The position numbers were made by a program, and so were the translations under genes. DNA of 64,000 nucleotides from Scolanthus callimorphus. Its lineage: Eukaryota; Cnidaria; Anthozoa; Actiniaria; Edwardsiidae. Shown here piece after piece: positions 27,228-38,363 of this stretch (positions are counted from its first letter, which is position 1; every line of letters starts with the position of its first letter). The stretch covers positions 1-64,000 of the forward strand of contig CM066923.1 of NCBI GenBank assembly GCA_033964015.1, in the 5' to 3' direction. Below the pieces are notes generated by a model. That model saw nothing but the letters and a program-made list of their open reading frames with translations, searched no databases and was not told where the DNA came from.

Positions 27228-28677
27228 TGTAATTGCCAATTCGGCGTGCATTTGGTTGGATGACACGGTAAGTTACATGGAGACATATAATACGAAAAAC
27301 ATTTATTAACACTTAGCTGTGACTTGACGAGTACGAGTAGACTTGAATTAAATTGATGGTGAACTGACGGTGGTAAATTGTCGATGACTTTACTGTCCTG
27401 GTACTGTATGTGGTTTAAACTATAAAGCGAAATGCAACAAACAAGACTAGTGAAAACTAAGTTATAAATCAAAAATTGACAAGGCAAAAGTGACGTTAAA
27501 CTAAATAAAATGGATTGTACTTACGTTACGTATGACTCCAAACACACAAATAGACTAGTACCAACTGTACAAATTTACGACTGCCTAAAAGGCCCAAAAT
27601 TAAATACTGCCTTGACGGCTCCAACACATGCTTTTGCTTTCTTCAAGAACTGAATGATTATGAATTGTAAATGTGCGTCCAAAATGCAAATAAGAAAAGA
27701 ATGTTGCTAAAATACACAGAATTTACTTTACAAAGGAGTGTACGATAACAAAGCTAATGCACGGGCTATTTAAGTGATGGTCCGTATAAGAACTACCCAA
27801 GCCAACGGCAGAGCATGCTGGAATGCAAATATTTTCTATTGAAAATATCGGCGATTTCATTGGCTAAGACACAAAAGTTGGTAAACTTACCATGAAAGAA
27901 AGACTTTTCTCAGGATTTATGCTAAGATATAAGCACATGTGGTACTCATATACAGGATATACGATTTTAAAATACTTCGTATATGGGGAGCCTAGCGTAG
28001 AATAGCGTCATTCCTAAATGGAGGAATGCTCACCATGAATAATTTAACTATATTTTGACAATATTACTTCAAATTCACCTAAAAACTTCAAAATATCTGA
28101 ACTATCAAGACTACTAGTCAGGATAAGGGTTAATACATCGTTTTAATATTTTTATAGTATATGCCTAGTTGTATTAAAGATTAATACATTCGGGTACGTA
28201 TTCAATAAAATGAGCTGTCCGAACCAGCGAATTCACTCGTAGCGTAGTGGTTAGGGTTGGGGTATAGCAACTGGAAAGTTACAGGTTCGAACCCTGATGA
28301 TTTTTATAATTCTTTTTTCACTTCTGTAGGTGAGCGCTTGTTTAGAAAAAATTCTAAGTGCCAATGAGCATTCCTCGATTTAGGCGTGTGTGTAAAATAG
28401 TGATTCTCTTTCCTTTGTTTTTCTTTAATCTGATTGGTCTGGAGAGTTATTATCGCCATATTTTCTCAAGCAAGTCGAAATCAATAATTGTTTCACTTGT
28501 ATTATGTTACTAGTCAGGACAACTTTCTGTGGTAAAAGAATGGAACACATCCTATGTGGGGAACCCTGAATGCCGTAGAACAATGGAGTTTCGGTTCCTT
28601 CTTGCATGGATGACTACTTAAACTTGAATGACGATTAAATTATTATAAAGAAATAGCAAATAATTGACACGGATCAA
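27228..28677. other. Intervening AT-rich DNA, no gene seen
   Basis: Only short frames occur and none shows recognisable domains. It contains the tRNA-like B-box sequence at 28234-28303. It lies between two satellite remnants, so it may itself be inserted DNA. Confidence 0.6.
28234..28303 (+). repeat. tRNA-derived sequence with A and B boxes
   Basis: TAGCGTAGTGGTTAGGG resembles an A box, and ACAGGTTCGAACCCTGA a B box and T-arm, at the usual spacing of about 35 bases. The acceptor stem is not recognisable. It is probably the head of a second SINE family rather than a tRNA gene. Confidence 0.4.
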
Positions 28678-28838
28678 CAATTATCTTTACGATTATCTTT
28701 ACGATTATCTTCACGATTATCTAGACGATTATCTAGACGATTATCTAGACGATTATCTATACGATTATCTATACGATTATCTATATGACTATCTATACGA
28801 TTATCTATACGATTACCTATATGATTATCTTTACGATT
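28678..28838. repeat. 12-bp satellite, array E
   Basis: About 13 units of the same satellite, starting TTATCTTTACGATTATC and ending TTATCTTTACGATTTAAG. It is isolated from the main arrays by 1.45 kb of other DNA. Confidence 0.93.
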
Positions 28839-31800
28839 TAAGAGCGAATGTACGTCTGATAAAAATTTCAGCCAAATCTCAGCAAAATTTGACAGTTCAC
28901 GGTCACAACCCAAAATCTAATTTCCCTCAAAATTGTTTGGATGATACAATTAGCATTCTGTGTTTATTTTGCTCAAAGAGTTCGCTTCTCAAAGAAATGA
29001 AATAAAGATACTTACAATTATATTAATTGTACTGCGTTCCAATCGAATGCTCAATTTAAATTTTATTTTGGGCGCCTAGAAAGCTTTCTGAAAGATTTAT
29101 TACTAATTATTAATAAGCGCGTCTTTTACTTTCATTATACCTTCAAACATTCGAAGGTGTAGGATGACTAGTAGCAAAAACAGACAGACGGAAAACCTAT
29201 AGTTCTGTTTGCAATCTGTGTCTTTCTACCAGCTAAAGGTTTTTTCTGCATACAGTACAGTACATTATGGCTTTCAATCTAGTTTTTTGAGCTACACAAA
29301 CTTGCAAACCCGGATACCAGGTCCGAGGACATTATCTTGCTTTACATTTATCAGCTATACAATTTCTTTCTATCTATTAACCTTTTGTTTTATAGTTGTT
29401 TGGATTTCAATTACTTCTGCAGAATTCATGTGTAACTTCAGGTTAATCTTTGCATTAAAGATGTCCAGAGGTGTTGCAATTTTTTTTTCCCAGGCACTTT
29501 TCACTTTCCCACTTGCAAATTCTGTTGTTAGCAAGGGGCTGGCAAAGCATGTTACAATATCAAGGAAATTGTGAAATTTCGCTGAAATCAATTTGATAAT
29601 CTGAAAACTGGTAAAATTGGTGGATCGCATTAATTCATTGTATGTTATGGTTGTCATGTGATGACATACCTAGCATATTATGTTTTGTTGTTAGCCGCAC
29701 CTTTTGTCCCAGCTTCAGAATTATTCCAATGTTCATGTGTTACATTTTATGCCCTTAAAGGGGCAGTGTCACTATTTTAGGGCTAATGTAGGTAGCTTGA
29801 ATGCAGCCAAATTCAAGGGAAATGAGCGAAATAATCGTCTATCTTTGTTAAATAACCTTTCAACTGCTATATAGATATAAATATAAGCACAGATCTGTGA
29901 GTGTTTTTGCGTGTTATCGAGCGGATGGAGTTGGATTGCACAATGGTATTTTTTATTTCTCACCAGGCTGAACAGTTTTCAACTTGGGAACTTGATACTG
30001 AAAGCTATGAAATCTAACGTACGAATGCCTATACAATGCAATTTTCAGTTCCTTTCTCTTTGAGACACTTAATAATAGTATAATATAGGATTCTGAGTTG
30101 TTTATGTAGCCCATTGGTCTTGTTTTATAACATTTTGTTGAGACAACTGTGACATTACCCGTTTTAAGTGAGTTTTTTCAGAAATGCTATCCAGTGGCGG
30201 CCACCAAGTAGCAACTTCCTGAAAGGACAAGATATTTCGGAAATATCACATCCTCAAGAATAATTTCTCTCTTTCTATCAGTGCCACTGTAAGTGAAAAA
30301 CATCTCACTCGAAGTGTAGCTGTTAAAAAGCAACACTGCTGATAGCCAGGCATTCTTGGATAGAATAACATAACGTCCTTTTGTGGTCTTTATTTTGGGT
30401 ATCATGCCTTCATTACTACTAACTTGAATTGTTTAGCTCGTGTTTAGGTACCAATCACACTAACCTCTTGAGAGAGACAGGTAACATAAAATGTACTTGT
30501 GGTGGGTAGCTCTAATGGTTTATATGTACACTGAACCTAGCATGGATTGAAAATAAATGCTTGCGTATGCAACTTACTTTTTAGTTATGTTACTATAAGT
30601 TCAGGATCCGAGTGACAACTTAAGTTAGCTGGCCAGCTCATCTGCAGATACATTCAGAGCCTCTATAAAATAGTGTTAGTCTATGACCCACTGTCCATCC
30701 CATGGCATTCCAGCTTGCAGCACTAAGGATATTTTTACCAAAGGAAGAGATCCCCAGACTCACATAATGCAGAGTGTCAATTTCTCTATTGATTTAGTCA
30801 CAGACATATTCTAAGGCCATTCCTATTAGGATGTTAGGAGTACAGTCTGTTCATTCCAGTACTTCAGCAGATGGTACATTACAAAGACAACAACAGTGGT
30901 AGTAGAATGTCAGTGAAGGATCAGTGTCAGCTGTTTCCTGACAATCTTACAAATTGGCACAGTTTCTTATGTCAGCATGCATGCAAGCACACCACACAAT
31001 CCCATGAGGTACTGCATCGGTCAGGAATTTATTGTCTTTCCTAGATATGGCTTTTTAGAAAGCAAAAATGATCCATGCTGACCAGGATGCTGTATGTCCT
31101 TGCATCTGAAGGCAACAATGTGGCTTATTGAACACATGGTTAATATGTTCAAAAGCAGAACCATCACCCTTATGTCAGTAGGACTTACACGTATGTAATT
31201 TTAAAACATTCACATTTCAACGGTCCCCTTGCAGTGGACAAGGCCAGTACTAGATGCCCCCCCCCCTCCCCTTGTTAAATATTTGTTTGCTCAGATTATA
31301 GATTCTTAGAAAGACAATTAAAGATCCACAGTCTATGATGTCTCAAGCGTCACTCAACAGCCTGAGGCCCATAGATTACCATTACAACTCGTCACCACCC
31401 TTCATCATTGGTTCTTCTAAGTTGACTTGGTTCATGGAGTCATCTTTCCCTCATGATTGGGTTTCATCATACGAGTAAATTCCAGCAAGCAGACGTATAA
31501 AATAACATTATTTGTGTGGAACTGTTTTTGCATGGCTAACTTCCATGTTTCCATAACTTCCTAGTTTCTGATAATATCATGCCCTCAAGCTTTTTTCGGA
31601 GAATTTTAAACAACTGAGCAGGGGTTCTGGATGTTTCTCATGATTTTAATACTTATCACTACAGGGCATGGTGTCACGAAATAATCACAGTCGTATTTTT
31701 CTGACTTGTACCAAAACTGTAGTCATAATGTACACAATCTACGCACAAATCGATGTACACAAGGCAGTTTTAGACGCCAATTTGTAGAAGTAATTCCAAT

Positions 31801-32133
31801 ATATATCGGGTGCACTTCCGACGATATGTGTGGTTCACGGGCTATAGGAAAACCTAAATGGGAAAAACTACATGCGTTTTATTACACGTGGGCGACTGCA
31901 TGGGCAGTATTTCAGCTGCTGCTCGCAACATGGAAAGTCAGCATGGACATCTTATCATGAACTCCAGTCCACTACTCCTACCAGAATAGCGCACCTCTTA
32001 ATATTTCCCAAGTTTTTCAAAAGAGAAATCAAAGAGAAAGCGCTTTTTGGTATACTCGAAGCCACATTTATGACCCGATGTCATGCCGCGCGCGCGCACA
32101 AAATAAAGAGCTCCATCGCGCGACCAAATATTT
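28839..32133. other. No convincing gene
   Basis: AT-rich DNA with only short, low-scoring frames. The one mildly protein-like frame is listed separately at 30187-30405. No RNA gene or large repeat is recognised. Confidence 0.55.
30187..30405 (-). CDS. Hypothetical exon-like frame
   Basis: The 72-residue frame (IKTTKGRYVILSKNAWLSAV, FFTYSGTDRKREIILEDVIF) has amino-acid use like real protein. It is followed in frame by KYLVLSGSCYLVAATG. No flanking exons or family could be identified, so it may be a gene remnant or chance. Confidence 0.2.
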   Translation of the reverse strand: MIPKIKTTKGRYVILSKNAWLSAVLLFNSYTSSEMFFTYSGTDRKREIILEDVIFPKYLVLSGSCYLVAATG

Positions 32134-32428
32134 AACAATTAGACCTCAAGACCGAATGTGCTATGATGAATAGACCATGAGGCCGAAAGGCCGAATGGTC
32201 TATTGATATCATAGCACATGAGGACGAGAGGTCTAATTGTTTTAGTATAAACCAACTAGTTGGTCGGTTTTGGCAATGAATGCCATTATTCTATGTTGAA
32301 AAAATCAAGTTTTATTGCAAAGAAAGGTGGTGGTTTTGCCAGGCACGGTCTATCACTAATAGACCATTAGTAGCTCAGCCAATCAGAATGCAGGATTTGT
32401 AATAGACCATTAGTTGGTTTATACTAAA
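32134..32428. repeat. Two abutting foldback (MITE-like) palindromes
   Basis: First palindrome 32134-32241: AACAATTAGACCTC pairs with GAGGTCTAATTGTT, continuing inward through ATGTGCTATGAT to a GGCCGAAAGGCC tip. Second palindrome 32241-32428: TTTAGTATAAACCAACTAGT pairs with ACCATTAGTTGGTTTATACT. The motif TAGACCAT with a nearby TAGT recurs inside both, suggesting one element inserted in or derived from the other. Confidence 0.75.
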
Positions 32429-32515
32429 GTACTATATATATTCTTTATCCATCACCCTATACCGTGCTGCGCGACGATCGCGCGACCCTAAGCCACGCCG
32501 TGCGCGTTCGTACAT

Positions 32516-32598
32516 AATAGTAAACGATTTTCATTGAAGTAACCAGGCCGCTCATTGTCTCGATCGTGCGGGATTAAGTTATGGGAGATGGGTTGACC
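32516..32598 (-). repeat. 83-bp split direct repeat, outer copy
   Basis: Begins AATAGTAAACGATTTTCATT and ends GGGTTGACC. It is identical to 32861-32943. In element orientation it is the 3' end. Confidence 0.92.
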
Positions 32599-32672
32599 GA
32601 GGTAATGAGCGGCTGGAGGCGGACGGGAGTACGCGGTGTGTGCTACGTCGCCGAAGGGGAGGTGGGTGGGTC

Positions 32673-32866
32673 GAAATCTACTAGTGACTCACCGGCTCAC
32701 GTATCTTCTAAGTGAAAAGGCCCTGATTCAATGTCAGGGTTCCGTTAAATAAGACGAGAGTTGTCAAAGGAATGCGTCTTTTAATAAACAATACTCTGTT
32801 ACACAATAGGGTTATGCAACCCACACCTTTCGAGACTTTGCGGCGTAATTACTCAATGAAAATAGT
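32673..32866 (-). repeat. 194-bp split direct repeat, inner copy
   Basis: Begins GAAATCTACTAGTGACTCAC and ends AATGAAAATAGT. It looks identical over 194 bp to 38364-38557. It contains a small hairpin, CCCTGATTCAATGTCAGGG. Confidence 0.93.
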
Positions 32867-32943
32867 AAACGATTTTCATTGAAGTAACCAGGCCGCTCAT
32901 TGTCTCGATCGTGCGGGATTAAGTTATGGGAGATGGGTTGACC
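32861..32943 (-). repeat. 83-bp split direct repeat, inner copy
   Basis: Overlaps the inner 194-bp repeat by 6 bases (AATAGT, 32861-32866). It marks the circle-junction equivalent of the element. Confidence 0.92.
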
Positions 32944-33106
32944 TCGGATCACGCTACCTATGGCTTCACTTTGTATCAGCCAAGACCTTATTCACCTAAT
33001 GACCCACACAAAAGGGTACCTTTTCCCAAAACTCAGAAAAAACAAAAACAAAAACAAAACCCAAATCCTCTAGTCAATATAATGGGGAATGTGAAAGTAA
33101 AAAATT

Positions 33107-34456
33107 TCAAGGAAAGGCCAAAGAAAGGCCCTTAAGTTCGTTTTTCTCAGAAAATTGGCGAGCCAGTGTGGAGGCGGTAGGCGCCTCGCCAAGGGAGGGG
33201 GCGGTGCTAGCTGCTAGGGTTGAGGCTGTTGATCCAGCGTTCATGACTTTGTCTTTTTGAGTGTAGTATCCCGCAGTGCCGATTGACGCCCAACCAACAT
33301 GCCTGGCTATTTCTTCATAAGACACTCCTAGTAGCGAGAGAGTAATGGAGCACCCGCTTCTAAAGCTGTGCATCGTCTCGCCATTATCGATTCCCGCCGA
33401 TTTAAAGTGTAAGGAGAGCCTGTTTGCTATGGCCGAACCAACGAATGAGTCTTCTGATACCTCGCTTTTACTGGTTAATACCCGGAACAAATAGCCATAC
33501 CTCAGGTTAATACCCATCAAGTCGCAAAGCTTTATGTAGAGGTTTAAATCTGCCACAGGACACACCTTTTTGTCTGTACACTTCTTTACCTGGAAGGTGT
33601 TAAATTTCCCACCACCCCTAAGGGTCTTTCCAAAAGTGTGACGGAATAAAAAACCCTGCTTGTCCGGGAGGAGTGCAACTTCTTTCGTGAATACTCTGCC
33701 TAGATCAGAACCCCTGTCTCCTGTATAGAAATCTAGACAAAAGAAGGCCATATCTCGTGCATATGTATAACGCTGGGGCGCGGTGCAGTTTGGGGAAACG
33801 ACTTGCGATCTGAGGTATGCGCAAAGTTTTGCCATTTTTTCAAAAAACATCGGTACAGCCTGTTTAGGGGAGACTAAGGCGCTAGCCTGTTCTTCGCGAA
33901 CGGAGGAGAGGTACTGCTTGACGGAGTGGTGTGCCGCTGGGTTTCCCACGCCAAGCATGCTGTTCCATTCGCCACCCCTTCCAACTTCAATAAAAATAGA
34001 CCTTAACTTCCCAATAAGATTGTCTATTGTGCCTGCTGCTAATCTGCTAGGGCATGTGCAACGGCTTTTCCCTGTAGACCCAAAGTATTTGCACTTGGGA
34101 GTGTGTACCTTGGTCTTTCCCTTACTATCCTTATAGACAAGGAATCTTGTTATGTCTAAGGGAGAGGCAGAAGCAAGAGACTTGGCGGAAGGAAGGGAAC
34201 ACAAAAAACGCTCAAATTCCGCTTGAAGACTTGATTTTTGTTTCTGATATGGTTTCTTGCGGCTTTTCCCTCGCAGATTGGAGAGTCTGAGCTCAATGGC
34301 TTGAAGGTTTACGGGGATCTTTGTTGTGTTCCCCTCTTGTTGTACCTTTCGTCTGTAACCACAGCGCTGGCAGAAAGCAAATGTCTCATCATTGGGATAA
34401 TTACACTCGGGGCATTGAACCGCTTGGACCCAAATTCTGGGTACTAGGGGCAAGGC
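33107..34456 (-). CDS. Tyrosine recombinase with zinc ribbon and ALOG DNA-binding domain
   Basis: About 449 residues. A TTTTCTTTTAG acceptor lies directly before GCC-TTG at 34456, and no ATG is near, so this is a downstream exon. Residue numbers count from Met1 = that TTG codon, so the preceding Ala is residue 0. N-terminal zinc ribbon: C14, C17, C28, C31. Residues ~75-195 match the ALOG domain of plant LSH/G1 proteins: FL-x-YKDSKGKTKVH, a zinc insert (H117, C121, C132, C134), a Leu-Gly-rich helix TIDNLIGKLRSIF and YLSSVREEQA. ALOG domains have been proposed to come from DIRS-1-type recombinases, so the fusion fits. The catalytic part has R247 in GDRGSD, H362-x-x-R365 (HSFRSG), H385 (HVGWAS) and Tyr 396/397 (AGYYTQ), the full R-H-R-H-Y set. 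The Ser/Thr/Ala-rich tail is unusual. The reading frame is intact. Expected role: cutting and rejoining the circular cDNA at the AATAGT core. Confidence 0.88.
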   Translation of the reverse strand, partial: ALPLVPRIWVQAVQCPECNYPNDETFAFCQRCGYRRKVQQEGNTTKIPVNLQAIELRLSNLRGKSRKKPYQKQKSSLQAEFERFLCSLPSAKSLASASPLDITRFLVYKDSKGKTKVHTPKCKYFGSTGKSRCTCPSRLAAGTIDNLIGKLRSIFIEVGRGGEWNSMLGVGNPAAHHSVKQYLSSVREEQASALVSPKQAVPMFFEKMAKLCAYLRSQVVSPNCTAPQRYTYARDMAFFCLDFYTGDRGSDLGRVFTKEVALLPDKQGFLFRHTFGKTLRGGGKFNTFQVKKCTDKKVCPVADLNLYIKLCDLMGINLRYGYLFRVLTSKSEVSEDSFVGSAIANRLSLHFKSAGIDNGETMHSFRSGCSITLSLLGVSYEEIARHVGWASIGTAGYYTQKDKVMNAGSTASTLAASTAPSLGEAPTASTLARQFSEKNELKGLSLAFP

Positions 34457-35892
34457 CTAAAAGAAAAGGGAAGTGAACGCCGCGTGAGAAATAGGGCGTG
34501 AAAGGAAAGATAAAAATAAAAAATAAACATAACACAACCTAATGAACACGTGTTGCTTGTAATTTATTGTGGGTAAAACAGAGAAAGGACTCGGTCGATA
34601 AATAGGAAAAAACAAAAACATTGTCAGTGAGTGCTACGATAGAAGCTGACATTAAAACGTCGACGTTCATTTATATTTGTATGAAACGGAAAGCCCAGAA
34701 GTCCCATTGCAAGGGCTTCCCGATCCACGCAACGTGACTTAATTTACAAGGGAACAGTAGGGTGCATTTGCTGCCTTTGTTGCCGAGCTTTATCGCTGCT
34801 GTATAATTCCGTGTGATGAGAGGCCACCAATATTTCCTTGGGGAGATGTCCGGGGTGATAAGGGTGTATGAACGCAGCTGAGAGGCTATAAGGTACTTGA
34901 GAAGAGGGCCGTGAGTGTGAATGGGGAAAAAACATACGCGTTCTCCCAATAGGCATGACGAGGTATGGGGGTTCTACCACACCGACCCGCCCGATAACGT
35001 TTTAAAGAGCCGTTAGATATTCTGTCCATTATACAGTTATAGTACGGGAGATGAACTCATAAAAAGGGCGGCAAGACTGTGAATTCGGGAAATGCATACT
35101 AGGAGGGAGGTGACTGATAGAATTTTCCTTGAAATGTTCCCTCAAATGGTGTGAAAAAATCCGTAATATAAACACCATCACGGATTATAGATAGCACGAA
35201 CTCCCTATGGTTAAAGTCCACGCATATCTGTTCCCATTATGGAAGATGATTGGAAAAGTTTCCCGCGGTGAAATGATCCGGGTCCCGAAACTGCAGTATG
35301 GATGGGGATGCGAAAACAGCACCTATGGCTACCAATTGAAGTGATGGCATTGGCCCGACCCAGCTAGTGGGGTTGCTTTCCCTATTTACACCATAAGGTA
35401 GGCTTGGTAAGTTGTGTGACATGTGTAGCGCAAAATCTTAAAAATTCCTGCGAAGGATCGAGAAACGGGTCTTAATGGCTGGAAGACCAAAAAATGAACA
35501 CATAAAACTAAGCTGAAAATTATATAGGGAAAGTCCCCACTAACCAAGTCGGGCCAAAAACTCATCGAGGATGAATTAAAGGGTATCTATAAGATAACCC
35601 ATATTGGCGCGACTAGGATAATGAGTACTTAAAAAGGATAACTGTGAAAACTGACTATCTAGAAGAGGGAGCAGACTGAGAAGGGGAAAGGTGTGCCAAA
35701 AAAAAAAGAGATTTTTTAAGGAGAGACCCCTAAAATTGCCATACATGTAACCCCGGATATAGGATAATGGAGAATAATAAATTGTAGAAACAAAGAGGGA
35801 ACATATTATAATATGCCATGGATTTTATTAATGAATCAAAGAAGAAATGAATACTCAAATACATGTAACGATAAATTATGCATGATTAGCGC
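34457..35892 (-). other. Spacer where reverse transcriptase would be expected; none found
   Basis: The 1.4 kb between the recombinase exon and the Gag stop has only short minus-strand frames (up to ~90 codons) with no RT palm motifs ([YF]xDD) or RNase H signature. It ends with the branch/pyrimidine tract of the recombinase acceptor, so it may simply be intron. It is too short for a full RT-RNase H. Confidence 0.65.
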
Positions 35893-38181
35893 TCATTTCC
35901 TACCGCCAGCGCCTCTTCTATTGTAGGGTCCACGGTTGCTTCTGGGCATCCAGCAATCTCTAGAAAAATGGCCCTGACGGCCACAATTGTAGCAGGTGCC
36001 CCGGGGGGGCGCTGTAGGAGAGTAGCTGGCAGGTCTGGGTAGACCCAATGGCGGAGGGATCGGAGGAGGAGATTGCTTAAGGGCTTTAGTAATTTCTTTG
36101 GACACTGCAATCTCCTCCTCCGATCCGATGAGGTTAAGGAGAATCCGCTGGAAAGATGCCGGAGTGCCCACAAGACTTCTGGTTTGGCGCAAGATGATGG
36201 AGAATCTATTCGCCTTGTCATGCCCCTTTTGCCTCGCCACATCGCAAAGATTTTCCAGGGATGCTAGCGTGGCATGAGGGTCAAATAGTTGCGCTGGACG
36301 GCGAAGTAGTGCTCTTGTATTTGTGAGGGCCGTGTCAACTGACTTATCGTCGGCTAAGGCCTTAAGTAGTTTTAGCTCTTTTCTGATATCTTCGAGCTGG
36401 GGAAAAGAAAAAAAAAACAAAGATGGAAAACAAGCAATTGCTCCAGGCCCAATGCAACATGGTCTACCTGTGGTATACATCCGTTATACATAGGTTTCTC
36501 ATGCTGTAACCAACATGCGTCACGGTCATTTGAGTAAATTGTAAATAGAGCTCTATATTTGTATGTAATAAACCCGAAATCACTTATATCACTTGGTATA
36601 GACTAACGGGCAATGGAGGCAAGTTTTAGTGGCAAAACGTCTGATTCATAAGCAAAATTTTGGTTAGGAGTTTAAAAACTTAAAATCTTGTTTGAAAACT
36701 TTTAACTGTCATCCTGAGCAGAGTTCGAAAACTCGTTGTTGCAATCCGTTTCCATCCGCTATATAACAGGTCCATAAAGCCTACAATCATGATAACTTGT
36801 AGATAAAGGGCTACTTAACAAACCTAGATTAATATTTAGACTATCCAGTTATTTACGTGTATTACATCAGCAAAAGTGTGCTAAAATCGTGACAGCTTAA
36901 GGCTTAGACACACGAGCCAACAGTGCGTGCATTACATATATTTGAAGAAATCTGATTTAGGGCTTGCCACCCAGTAAACAATGTATTTCAAATAAATCCA
37001 TGTTAAGGCTAGACACACGCGCCAACAATGTATAGATGGATTTTGAATAAGTCCAATTTAGGGCTCGACGCACAAGCCGACAACATATAGAGGCATTTTG
37101 AATAAGTCCAATTTAGGGCTCGACACACGAGCCGACAACATATAGAGGCATTTTGAATAAGTCCAATTTAGGGCTCGACACACGCGCCAACAATGTATAG
37201 AGGCATTTTGAATAAGTCCAATTTAGGGCTCGACGCACAAGCCGACAACATATAGAGGCATTTGAATAAGTCCAATTTAGGGCTCGACACACGAGCCGAC
37301 AACATATAGAGGCATTTTGAATAAGTCCAATTTAGGGCTCGACCCACGAGCCGACAATGTATAGAGGCATTTTGAATAAGTCCAATTTAGGGCTCGACAC
37401 ACGAGCCGACAACATATAGAGGCATTTTGAATAAGTCCAATTTAGGGCTCGACACACGAGCCGACAACATATAGAGGCATTTTGAATAAGTCCAATTTAG
37501 GGCTCGACGCACAAGCCGACAACATATAGAGGCATTTTGAATAAGTCCAATTTAGGGCTCGACACACGAGCCGACAACATATAGAGGCATTTTGAATAAG
37601 TCCAATTTAGGGCTCGACCCACGAGCCGACAACATATAGAGGCATTTTGAATAAGTCCAATTTAGGGCTCGACGCACGAGCCGACAACATATAGAGGCAT
37701 TTTGAATAAGTCCAATTTAGGGCTCGACCCACGAGCCGACAACATATAGAGGCATTTTGAATAAGTCCAATTTAGGGCTCGACCCACGAGCCGACAACAT
37801 ATAGAGGCATTTTGAATAAGTCCAATTTAGGGCTCGACGCACGAGCCGACAACATATAGAGGCATTTTGAATAAGTCCAATTTAGGGCTCGACACACGAG
37901 CCAACAGTATACGATGCATTTTGAAATCGGATAACGGCTAGTCACACAGTAAACAAACGATTGACAAAACGACTATGCACGATAGGGGAGTTACTATGCA
38001 CGAAACTAAAATAGTATAAATTGAAAACATTTTTTACCTCGTTTCCTTCTCTCGCCGGTTCAATGATCCCAGCAGCGGCCGGAACAAGCGGGTCGGCGGG
38101 TACATCTGGAACAGCAACTGCTGGGGCAGGATCTGCCAAGGCGGCCAATTCTGCTGCCGCAGGCTCACGCGGGACAGCCAT
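35893..38181 (-). CDS. Gag-like protein, two exons, CCHC zinc knuckle
   Basis: Exon 1 runs 38181-38038 (48 codons, ATG start, Ala/Pro-rich, ending REGNE before a GTAAAA donor). Exon 2 runs 36396-35893 (acceptor CTTTTCCCCAG, LEDIRKELKLLKALAD to stop TGA). The phase is 0 on both sides. The 215-residue protein has a helical middle (RFSIILRQTRSLVGTPASFQ), a Pro-rich linker (PPPIPPPLGLPRP) and a C-terminal knuckle C-x2-C-x4-H-x4-C at about residues 183-196, followed by an Arg/Gly tail. This is the usual Gag C-terminus for RNA or cDNA binding. It is short for a DIRS Gag. The intron (36397-38037) contains the 55-bp tandem array. Confidence 0.78.
36896..37905. repeat. 55-bp tandem array inside the Gag intron
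   Basis: About 15 near-identical 55-bp units (from 37061 on) carry GGGCTCGACACACGAGCCGA, AACATATAGAGGCATTTTGA and ATAAGTCCAATTTA. More divergent units precede them from 36896. Each unit contains the small perfect hairpin GGCTCG-ACACA-CGAGCC. Variation is concentrated at one or two sites (ACAC, ACGC, ACCC; CGAGCC or CAAGCC). Confidence 0.93.
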
Positions 38182-38363
38182 GATAAAGAAGTACGCTAGT
38201 CTGGAAATGGAATGAAATATGTAAGCTAAAGGAACTTTTGAGGCGAGAATACTTACACCGTAAGAGAAAACATAAGGCTACGGCTACGATGTCCCTAAAA
38301 CCTAGGGAATTAACACAAAATGAGAGTATAGGCTGAGGCGACGTAGCAACGTGAAACTAAAAA

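Noticed and set aside
32161..32215. ATGAGGCCGAAAGGCCGAA, similar to a minimal hammerhead ribozyme core
   Set aside because: The CUGAUGA and GAAA core bases are not complete, and the sequence is explained as the tip of a palindrome.
36896..37905. Regularly spaced repeat resembling a CRISPR array
   Set aside because: The whole 55-bp unit is repeated without unique spacers, in a eukaryotic retroelement intron.
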